Shown piece by piece: positions 1 to 4,677 of a stretch of 6,581 bases of DNA. A program made the position numbers and the translations under genes. Origin of the DNA: Spirochaetales bacterium (GTDB lineage: Bacteria > Spirochaetota > Spirochaetia > Sphaerochaetales > Sphaerochaetaceae); assembly GCA_017632495.1 (NCBI GenBank), contig JAGBRG010000157.1:1-6581 (forward strand). The letters are read 5' to 3'. Each line of letters opens with the position of its first letter. Position 1 is the stretch's first letter. The notes beneath the pieces are model-generated. The model was not told where the DNA came from. It saw only the letters and a program-made list of their open reading frames with translations, and made no database searches.

Positions 1-30
1 AAGACACTCTTTTGGATCAGGCCAGGCGCA

Positions 31-768
31 TCAGATCAACTTCAGACTCTCAAGAGCAAGCTTAGCCACATTCTGCTCTGCGTCTTTTTTGTTATGGCCT
101 TTGGCAGGTCCGTAAGTCTTTGATTGAAAGGAAACTGTATAAGAGAAGGTCTGGTCATGCTCAGGGCCTTCCGAGGCTACCATCTCATATTTTGGAACCT
201 TCTTATAGCGCTTTTGGACATATTCCTGAAGCTCTGTCTTATAGTCTCTCTTGTAGTTGGTACTTACGACCTTCTGGATGATGGGAACAATCTGAGACAG
301 GATAAAAGATTTTGCCTTCTCAAAACCCATATCGAGATAGACAGCAGCAAAAAGTGCCTCTGTGCAGTCAGCTAAAATCGCCTTCTTCTTTCTTCCGCCT
401 GTAAGCTCTTCTCCATGCCCTATTTTCAGATATTTGTCCAGCTCGAGATTTGTTGCAACCTCATACAGGGCATCCTCGCTTACAACAAGGCTACGGATTC
501 GTGTGCATTCGCCCTCGTCCCCCTGGATATTGTTGTAAAGCCATTCGGATGTGACAATGGAGAGAATGCTGTCACCGAGAAATTCAAGGCGCTCATTGTC
601 AGAAACATCTCTGGATCTTGCTTCGTTTGCATATGAGGAATGGATGAAGGCATTGTCAAGGACAGAGATGTCTGAAAACGACAGACCTGTCTTTGACTGA
701 AAAAACGAAAGCTCCCTCTTTCTGTCCTCAGAAATGAAGGGAGCCTTCATCGAAATGGTTTTAGCCAT
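31..768 (-). CDS. rnc: Ribonuclease III
   Basis: RNase III cuts double-stranded RNA, including rRNA precursors. From the ATG at 768 the protein has 245 residues. The nuclease domain (about 15-165) shows NERLEFLGDSILS (58-70), with E59, E62 and D66 matching E. coli E38, E41 and D45. E85 lies in DEGECTRIR, and D134 and E137 in ADCTEALFAAVYLD, so the metal-binding site is complete. The double-stranded RNA-binding domain (about 175-243) has YKTELQEYVQKR (176-187), GPEHDQTF (201-208) and the basic KKDAEQNVAKLALESL (227-242). The frame is open upstream to 912, but that extension would lie inside acpP and matches nothing of the family, so I start 1 nt after the acpP stop. There is no clear ribosome binding site; reinitiation after acpP is likely. 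An ATG at 750 is an alternative. Confidence 0.97.
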   Translation of the reverse strand: MAKTISMKAPFISEDRKRELSFFQSKTGLSFSDISVLDNAFIHSSYANEARSRDVSDNERLEFLGDSILSIVTSEWLYNNIQGDEGECTRIRSLVVSEDALYEVATNLELDKYLKIGHGEELTGGRKKKAILADCTEALFAAVYLDMGFEKAKSFILSQIVPIIQKVVSTNYKRDYKTELQEYVQKRYKKVPKYEMVASEGPEHDQTFSYTVSFQSKTYGPAKGHNKKDAEQNVAKLALESLKLI

Positions 769-769
769 A

Positions 770-1009
770 TCAGATAAGTGTTGCCAGGTAGTCAACAACC
801 TCTCCGACTGTCTCAAAGGTTCTTCCTTTGTCATCCGGAATGGTGATGTCGAACTCCTCCTCAAATCCGCTGACCAGATCGAGGATGTCCATGCTGTCTG
901 CCTTAAGGTCATTCACGAAAGATGAATCTCTTGTGATTGAATCCTCATCAACAGCGAGCTTATCTGCGATGATTGCTTTAACTTTGGTGAAAACTTCGTT
1001 GTTGCTCAT
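770..1009 (-). CDS. acpP: Acyl carrier protein
   Basis: AcpP carries growing acyl chains on a phosphopantetheine arm for fatty acid and phospholipid synthesis. The 79-residue acidic protein has the standard four-helix layout, with the attachment serine S39 in KADSMDILDLV (36-46, normally DSLDxVELV). Helix III/IV reads IPDDKGRTFETVGEVVDYL (57-75). The KGRTF portion is less acidic than the common EEAEKI version but of the same length. The ATG at 1009 has GAGGAG at 1021-1016, inside the rpmF end, 6 nt upstream. It lies between rpmF and rnc without the fab genes that often flank it. rnc starts 1 nt after its TGA. Confidence 0.97.
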   Translation of the reverse strand: MSNNEVFTKVKAIIADKLAVDEDSITRDSSFVNDLKADSMDILDLVSGFEEEFDITIPDDKGRTFETVGEVVDYLATLI

Positions 1010-1012
1010 TTA

Positions 1013-1195
1013 TTACTCCTCAGGATTGATGACCTGTACTCCCTTGTAGTATCCACACTGCGGACAGACTCTGTGGGGCAGAATAAGCTGACCGCACTTT
1101 GTGCACTTGCAAAGTGTAGGAGCCTGAAGCCTCATGTTTGATGCCTTGCGGGTAGCGGCCTTAGCCTTGGATGTCTTATATTTCGGTGTTGCCAT
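1013..1195 (-). CDS. rpmF: 50S ribosomal protein L32
   Basis: A 60-residue L32 of the zinc-binding form. It opens with the usual MATPKYKTSKAK, followed by a basic helix. The zinc ribbon is C31-x2-C34 and C44-x2-C47 within KCTKCGQ and HRVCPQCGYYKG; C29 is an extra cysteine. Because all four ligands are present this should be the zinc-containing paralogue, not the zinc-independent type made under zinc shortage. The ATG is preceded by AGAGG at good spacing. Its final two codons, GAG GAG, with the TAA, form the ribosome binding site for acpP, which starts 3 nt later. Confidence 0.97.
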   Translation of the reverse strand: MATPKYKTSKAKAATRKASNMRLQAPTLCKCTKCGQLILPHRVCPQCGYYKGVQVINPEE

Positions 1196-1201
1196 AACAG
1201 T

Positions 1202-1207
1202 ACCTCT
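1202..1207 (-). promoter_or_regulatory. Ribosome binding site of rpmF
   Basis: AGAGGT on the minus strand lies 6 nt before the rpmF ATG at 1195, within the only sizeable gap (66 bp) in the downstream half of the cluster. It supports the annotated start. Confidence 0.7.
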
Positions 1208-1238
1208 GATACATAGATAAAATAACGAACATTGTGAG

Positions 1239-1265
1239 AATATAAAAAAACACTATTTAAGTCAA
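1239..1265 (-). promoter_or_regulatory. Candidate promoter for rpmF-acpP-rnc
   Basis: On the minus strand, TTGACT (1265-1260, 5 of 6 to -35) overlaps the coaD stop codon. It is followed by a 15-bp spacer containing a run of T, then TATATT (1244-1239, 5 of 6 to -10). A start near 1232 would give a leader of about 37 nt before the rpmF ATG. The 15-bp spacer is shorter than ideal. The T run has no hairpin before it, so I do not call a terminator here. Confidence 0.45.
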
Positions 1266-1747
1266 CACATTAGCTTAGCTTTGACCTCTTGGCAGACCAA
1301 ATCAGGCACAAACGGAGAAATGTCGGCTCCGAACAGAGCCATCTCCTTGATCATGGAGCTTCGCATCATGGAAAGACGGGAGTCTGTCGGCATGAAAAGA
1401 ATCTCAAGTTCGGGCAGCATCTGCTTGTAGACAAGGGCCAGCTCAAACTCGTTTTCAAAGTCGTTTATGGCTCTGATTCCCCTGATAATCACACCGATAT
1501 CATTCTTTTTTGCAAAGTCCACGGTAGCCCCGCTCCAGGTGCAGACCTCAACATTGTCTAAGTGCTTCACAAGCCTTTTTAGCATGCTTGCGCGCTCGTC
1601 TGCAGTGAACATGGTCTTTTTGGAGATATTGTCCCCTACTACAACATAGAACTTATCATAAAGCTTTGCAGCTCTTTCAATTACATCCATATGTCCGAAT
1701 GACGGAGGATCAAATGTTCCGGGGAACATCGCATAGTCTTTATTCAT
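1262..1747 (-). CDS. coaD: Phosphopantetheine adenylyltransferase CoaD
   Basis: CoaD transfers AMP from ATP to 4'-phosphopantetheine to give dephospho-CoA, the fourth step of coenzyme A synthesis. The 161-residue protein is of normal length. It carries the nucleotidyltransferase signature FPGTFDPPSFGHMDVI (8-23; the TxGH-type motif is S16-F-G-H19) and IIRGIRAINDFENEFELA (87-104), with the conserved R89 and R92. SSMIKE (130-135) stands for the second ATP motif, usually ISSSLVKE. The ATG at 1747 overlaps the preceding stop as ATGA, with GGAGGG 9 nt upstream inside that gene. It ends in Leu-Met-Cys-TGA, and the TGA is embedded in a -35-like TTGACT of the next promoter candidate. Confidence 0.97.
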   Translation of the reverse strand: MNKDYAMFPGTFDPPSFGHMDVIERAAKLYDKFYVVVGDNISKKTMFTADERASMLKRLVKHLDNVEVCTWSGATVDFAKKNDIGVIIRGIRAINDFENEFELALVYKQMLPELEILFMPTDSRLSMMRSSMIKEMALFGADISPFVPDLVCQEVKAKLMC

Positions 1748-2130
1748 ATTTTCGTGCCCTCCACGTACTTCTTCATGGCATCATAGCTTTCCTTGGATTC
1801 ATACTGAATTCTTGTCTTGATGACAAATTTTCCGTCCTCATCCTTGTAAAGCACGGCGAAGGTTCCGTGTCCGATGTAGGATACAGTCTCATTCTCAGAA
1901 ACCTTCTCCTGCTCGCGGATTTTTGCAATGACACAGTCAAAGTGGCTGAAAGAGCCGTCTGCTTCGCTGATTGCATCGGCGATGGTCTCAATGTTCTTTC
2001 CGCATATGCTGCAAACCGGCATTGGCTCATTTACCTGAGGAACTGCAACTTCATCGAATGATATGTGCCTTGGAGTATAACCGCCCATAGGCCTTTCATT
2101 TTTGGCTTTCTTTTTCTTTCTGTTGTCCAT
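1744..2130 (-). CDS. Uncharacterised small protein with a CxxC...HxxC putative zinc site
   Basis: I do not recognise a named family; the genomic slot between yraN and coaD is, as I recall, also filled by an uncharacterised gene in other spirochaetes. Numbered from the ATG at 2130 (128 residues), it has a strongly basic start (NRKKKKAKNER, residues 3-13), then a CSICGKNIETIADAI segment with C40 and C43. SHFDCVIAKI adds H63 and C66. CxxC-x19-HxxC looks like a treble-clef or LIM-like zinc knuckle. The C-terminal part has short beta-like stretches (ETVSYIGHGTFAVLY, then KFVIKTRIQYES) and no membrane segment. A GTG one codon earlier is possible, but GGAG lies 7 nt before the ATG and only 4 nt before the GTG. 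TGATG overlap with yraN and ATGA overlap with coaD argue for coupled expression. A nucleic-acid-binding role is only a guess from charge and zinc ligands. Confidence 0.85.
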   Translation of the reverse strand: MDNRKKKKAKNERPMGGYTPRHISFDEVAVPQVNEPMPVCSICGKNIETIADAISEADGSFSHFDCVIAKIREQEKVSENETVSYIGHGTFAVLYKDEDGKFVIKTRIQYESKESYDAMKKYVEGTKI

Positions 2131-2474
2131 CACTCGTCTCCACGATAGTACTGTATCATCTCTCCGGTGACTGATGCTACATCGAATCTGATTGAAGTAA
2201 AACCAGAAACATCATTGTTGGCTAGATAATGACTGAGAGTCTTCTTCATCCTGGCCATCTTTGCGGGCGTTACCATGAATCTTATATCATCAGACTGCCA
2301 TCGTTTTGTAAGGCTCTTGACCTCAGTCACGCACAGGACGCCGTCTTTGATTGAAATAAGATCAAGTTCTCCCATGGGGCATCTGTAGTTGCGGCAGATT
2401 ACCTTATATCCTTTGGAAGTAAGAAAATCCGCAACAAGTGATTCACACTTTACGCCCTTAGACCTGGTGTCCAT
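2130..2474 (-). CDS. yraN: YraN family (UPF0102) endonuclease-like protein
   Basis: A 114-residue protein of the YraN/UPF0102 family, which has a restriction-endonuclease-like fold; its cellular role is not settled. The visible family pattern is KGVKCESLVADFL (6-18), then GYKVICRNYRCPMGELDLI (22-40) and VTEVKS (49-54). The acidic and basic residues E36, D38, E51 and K53 form the PD-(D/E)xK-type site, so the nuclease centre looks intact. TPAKMARM (69-76) matches the conserved segment before the last helix. The usual G-x-x-GE is here G7-V-K-C-E11. The ATG at 2474 has AGGGG 7 nt upstream and lies just after the rplS terminator. The stop overlaps the next start as TGATG. Confidence 0.9.
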   Translation of the reverse strand: MDTRSKGVKCESLVADFLTSKGYKVICRNYRCPMGELDLISIKDGVLCVTEVKSLTKRWQSDDIRFMVTPAKMARMKKTLSHYLANNDVSGFTSIRFDVASVTGEMIQYYRGDE

Positions 2475-2494
2475 GAAGAAACCCCTGTAATATC

Positions 2495-2527
2495 AAAAAA
2501 GACGGATGCAAGTGCCTCCGTCTTTTT
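2495..2527 (-). terminator. Rho-independent terminator after rplS
   Basis: In the minus-strand transcript, AAAAA is followed by GACGGA, a 10-nt loop region and TCCGTC, then six U. The 6-bp stem can be extended across one mismatch by two more pairs (GC with GC), leaving a 4-nt loop. The flanking A run (2523-2527) and T run (2495-2500 as read on the transcript) make it nearly symmetrical, so it could also stop transcription arriving from the other strand, although no gene lies there. It separates rplS from yraN. Confidence 0.88.
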
Positions 2528-2546
2528 ATTATCAAATGCTTTGAAC

Positions 2547-2906
2547 TCAGATGCCCTTGTGTCCGCGGATCTGCTCGGGAACCTTGGCAGCCTTACCGAC
2601 CTTGTCTCTGAGATAGTAGAGCTTAGCTCTTCTGACGCGGCCTCTTCTGATGACCTCGACCTTCTCAACTCTCGGTGAGTGCAGCGGGAAGATTCTCTCA
2701 ACGCCGACACCGTAGGAAATCTTTCTGACAACGAATGTTCTTCTGATTCCTGAATTGTTCTTAGCAATGACAACGCCTTCGTACGGCTGAACTCTTTCAG
2801 TGTTTCCCTCAACGATCTTGAAGTAAACCTTGACTGTGTCACCAACGTGGAAGTTCTCGGCGTCCTGCTTCATCTGTTCCTGTTCAATAGCCTTAATCAA
2901 GTCCAT
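2547..2906 (-). CDS. rplS: 50S ribosomal protein L19
   Basis: L19 sits near the 30S-50S interface, where it contributes to an intersubunit bridge. The product has 119 residues, the usual size. It shows FHVGDTVKVYFKIVEGNTER (19-38), the VQPYEGVVIAKN turn (39-50), GVGVERIFPLHSP (66-78) and the basic RRGRVRRAKLYYLRDK (87-102), all standard. The ATG at 2906 lies inside the end of trmD, with AGGGG 7 nt upstream. A terminator hairpin follows 20 nt after the TGA, so L19 is the last gene of the ribosomal block. Confidence 0.97.
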   Translation of the reverse strand: MDLIKAIEQEQMKQDAENFHVGDTVKVYFKIVEGNTERVQPYEGVVIAKNNSGIRRTFVVRKISYGVGVERIFPLHSPRVEKVEVIRRGRVRRAKLYYLRDKVGKAAKVPEQIRGHKGI

Positions 2907-3636
2907 TTTGTAACCCCTCGGTCAATTTAATTTCTTTTAATATCCTGTTGGCCTCTTCACCAAGTGAAGCGTTCTCCAGCAGTTCCGGCCTGTTGGACAA
3001 AGTCTTTTCAAGCCGTTTGCGCAGCCTCCACTTCTCTATATTGGCATGATGGCCTGACAATAATATATCAGGAACCGACATTCCGCAATAGGTCTCCGGC
3101 CTCGTGTACTGTGGGTATTCCAGCAACGGTCCGGTGAAGCTCTCCTCTTCAAGCGAGGAATCCGTGATAACTCCGTCTATCAGCCTGTAGACGGCATCTA
3201 TTATCACCAGGGTGGCTACTTCCCCTGACGAGATAACGTAGTCTCCGATGCAGATCTCATCATCCACATAACGGTCGATTATCCTCTGGTCAATACCTTC
3301 GTAATGACCGCAGATGAAGACTAAGTTCGGCTCCCGGCTAAGTTGCCTTGCATAGTCCTGTGTCAACCGTCTGCCTGACGGAGATGCGTAGATGACACGC
3401 TTCTCCATGGCATCAATGCGATCCAGAGCTTTGAAGAGCGGTTCAGGTTTGATGACCATGCCTGCACCCCCACCAAAGGGTGAATCGTCACACTTGTGGT
3501 GCTTGTCTTCGGCGTATTGTCTCCAGTCAACAATGTTGTAGGAGACAAGGCCGGCTTTGACAGCCCTCGCCATGATTGAATTCGTGAAGAATCCGCTTAC
3601 CATCTCAGGAAAAAGCGTCAGAATGTCTATATTCAA
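2893..3636 (-). CDS. trmD: tRNA (guanine37-N1)-methyltransferase TrmD
   Basis: TrmD methylates G37 next to the anticodon using S-adenosylmethionine and so prevents +1 frameshifting. The 247-residue protein has the SPOUT trefoil-knot signatures: PFGGGAGM (53-60), CGHYEGIDQR (109-118), EICIGDYVISSGEVA (127-141), LLEYPQYTRPE (171-181) and LLSGHHANIEKWR (192-204). Aligned by eye to E. coli TrmD, Arg154 corresponds to R151. The catalytic Asp169 (the D of EDSF) is replaced by E165 in EEESF. The start is TTG at 3636-3634, overlapping the rimM stop as TTGA, with GGAG at 3648-3645 as ribosome binding site. It gives the expected MNIDILTLFPEM N-terminus. The 3' end overlaps rplS by 14 nt. Confidence 0.97.
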   Translation of the reverse strand: MNIDILTLFPEMVSGFFTNSIMARAVKAGLVSYNIVDWRQYAEDKHHKCDDSPFGGGAGMVIKPEPLFKALDRIDAMEKRVIYASPSGRRLTQDYARQLSREPNLVFICGHYEGIDQRIIDRYVDDEICIGDYVISSGEVATLVIIDAVYRLIDGVITDSSLEEESFTGPLLEYPQYTRPETYCGMSVPDILLSGHHANIEKWRLRKRLEKTLSNRPELLENASLGEEANRILKEIKLTEGLQNGLD

Positions 3637-4142
3637 TCCAACAACTCCAACCTGAGAAGCTTCATGGTTCCCTTTTGGACATCCACATCATCCACGAAAA
3701 CCCCTTTGAGGTACGGGATAAGGTGAAGTTTGTCGTTTCTGGATGTCTTTACCTCAAGCAGAAGTGCCTGAGCTCCATCCATCACTGAAACCACTTCAGC
3801 GACCTCTTCGTTATCATATACCAGCTTCATACCCGGAAGGTCCGCTGTGTATACCTCTCCTTTGCCAAGCCTGCTGGCCTGTTCTCTTGGTACCAGAATA
3901 TCCCAACCAGAAATGAACCTTGCGTCCTCAGGCGAATCTATTCCTTTGAACTTCATCAGAAGCTCATCAGAATGGCTCTGAACCTTCTCTACTTCAAGTA
4001 CTCTGGTTTTCTCTCCGCGCTTTAAGGTAACTTCCTTAAGCTTGAAGAAATGATCAAAGTCATCCGAAAATGGATGCACCTTGACATAGCCTTTTACGCC
4101 ATGCGGGGATCTGATCACTCCGGTTGCAAGGACCTGTTTCAT
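3633..4142 (-). CDS. rimM: Ribosome maturation factor RimM (16S rRNA processing)
   Basis: RimM binds S19 and helps the 30S head mature. The protein has 169 residues, normal length. The N-terminal RimM barrel opens with GVIRSPHGVKGYVKV (8-22), carrying the conserved HGVKG. The C-terminal PRC-type barrel includes KGEVYTADLPGMKLV (94-108), which matches the family's GEYYxxDLxG, then LIPYLKGVFVDDVD (141-154) and the ending LELLD. It starts with ATG 5 nt after the khpA stop. The upstream sequence has only a weak GGA, so translation is probably coupled to khpA. Its TGA stop overlaps the trmD start. Confidence 0.95.
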   Translation of the reverse strand: MKQVLATGVIRSPHGVKGYVKVHPFSDDFDHFFKLKEVTLKRGEKTRVLEVEKVQSHSDELLMKFKGIDSPEDARFISGWDILVPREQASRLGKGEVYTADLPGMKLVYDNEEVAEVVSVMDGAQALLLEVKTSRNDKLHLIPYLKGVFVDDVDVQKGTMKLLRLELLD

Positions 4143-4147
4143 ACCAA

Positions 4148-4381
4148 TCAGTCCAGAATCTCAAGGCTGGCGTGTTTGCCGCTCTTGGTTGCCGTGGCGC
4201 TGAGGATGGTCCTCAAAGCTTTGGCAATCCTGCCCTGCTTTCCGATCACCTTGCCGATGTCATCCGGGGAAACCCTGAGCTCAAGAATAGTTGACTTTTC
4301 ACCCTCAACTACGTTGACCTCAACATTATCCGGCTGGTCTACAAGCGATCTGACAATGTATTCAACCAGTTCCTTTTCCAC
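4148..4381 (-). CDS. khpA: KhpA, small KH-domain RNA-binding protein
   Basis: A 77-residue protein made of one KH domain. The RNA-binding GxxG loop is seen in IGKVIGKQGRIAKALR (42-57), with G47-K-Q-G50. The N-terminus (ELVEYIVRSLVDQPDNVEV) and the end (ASLEILD) fit the family formerly called UPF0109 or YlqC. In Firmicutes KhpA pairs with KhpB/Jag and affects RNA levels and cell shape; whether this holds in spirochaetes is not known to me, and khpB is not in the window. The start is GTG at 4381, 4 nt after the rpsP stop, with AAGGA inside the rpsP coding end as ribosome binding site. rimM begins 5 nt downstream. Confidence 0.93.
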   Translation of the reverse strand: MEKELVEYIVRSLVDQPDNVEVNVVEGEKSTILELRVSPDDIGKVIGKQGRIAKALRTILSATATKSGKHASLEILD

Positions 4382-4385
4382 TTAC

Positions 4386-4655
4386 TCAGTCCTTTGCAGG
4401 AGCTTTGGTGGCCTGGATACCCTGCTTTGCGAAGATAGCCTTGACTGTGTCAGATGGCTGTGCGCCATTTGAAAGCCAGTACTCAGCTCTCTCTGCATTG
4501 ATCTTGACCTGATTCTCCTCAGCTTCGATCGGATGATAGAAACCAATCTCCTCGAGGGGTCTTCCAGAGTTTGAAAGTCTGGAATCGATGACCACGACTC
4601 TGTAGTACGGTCTCTTCTTTGTACCGAATCTCTTCAATCTGATACTAACGCTCAC
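4386..4655 (-). CDS. rpsP: 30S ribosomal protein S16
   Basis: S16 binds 16S rRNA early in assembly of the small subunit. The 89-residue product has the family N-terminus IRLKRFGTKKRPYYRVVVID (5-24), then GRPLEEIGFYHP (31-42) and the ERAEYWLSNGAQPSDTVK block (55-72), with a short Lys/Ala-rich tail. Length is within the usual 80-100. The start is GTG, supported by AGGAGGA at the right spacing. The gene heads the classic rpsP-rimM-trmD-rplS cluster, here with khpA in second place as in many Gram-positive and spirochaete genomes. Its last codons (AAG GAC) also supply the likely ribosome binding site of khpA, suggesting linked translation. Confidence 0.97.
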   Translation of the reverse strand: MSVSIRLKRFGTKKRPYYRVVVIDSRLSNSGRPLEEIGFYHPIEAEENQVKINAERAEYWLSNGAQPSDTVKAIFAKQGIQATKAPAKD

Positions 4656-4661
4656 GTCTTG

Positions 4662-4668
4662 TCCTCCT
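4662..4668 (-). promoter_or_regulatory. Near-perfect ribosome binding site fixing the GTG start of rpsP
   Basis: The minus strand reads AGGAGGA, 6-7 nt before the GTG at 4655-4653. It is the strongest Shine-Dalgarno match in the window and decides the non-ATG start of rpsP. No ATG lies nearby that would give a full-length S16. Confidence 0.85.
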
Positions 4669-4677
4669 AAACGAATC

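Noticed and set aside
1..30. Possible next gene after rnc (TGATG overlap at the rnc stop)
   Set aside because: The overlapping ATG is followed by a stop after four codons; too little sequence remains to call anything.
769..912. N-terminal extension of the RNase III frame to an ATG at 912
   Set aside because: It lies wholly inside acpP in another frame, has no family similarity, and the ATG at 768 gives a normal-length RNase III directly after the acpP stop.
124..925. Plus-strand ORFs opposite rnc and acpP, one with a hydrophobic stretch (124-375)
   Set aside because: All lie antisense to confident genes; the apparent membrane segment comes from the complement of charged RNase III codons.
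1239..1260. T run after coaD as a possible rho-independent terminator
   Set aside because: Seven T on the minus strand but no GC-rich inverted repeat just before them; better explained as the spacer of a promoter candidate.
1666..2061. Plus-strand ORF of 131 codons opposite coaD and the zinc-site protein
   Set aside because: It is antisense to two well-supported, coupled genes, has a composition typical of a shadow frame and no recognisable motif.
2450..2845. Minus-strand ORF of 131 codons overlapping rplS in another frame
   Set aside because: Ser/Arg/Glu-rich product is the frame-shifted reading of rplS and would run through the terminator.
4050..4472. Plus-strand ORF of 140 codons opposite rpsP, khpA and rimM
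   Set aside because: Shadow of three certain ribosomal-block genes; low-complexity Ser/Leu-rich translation without motifs.
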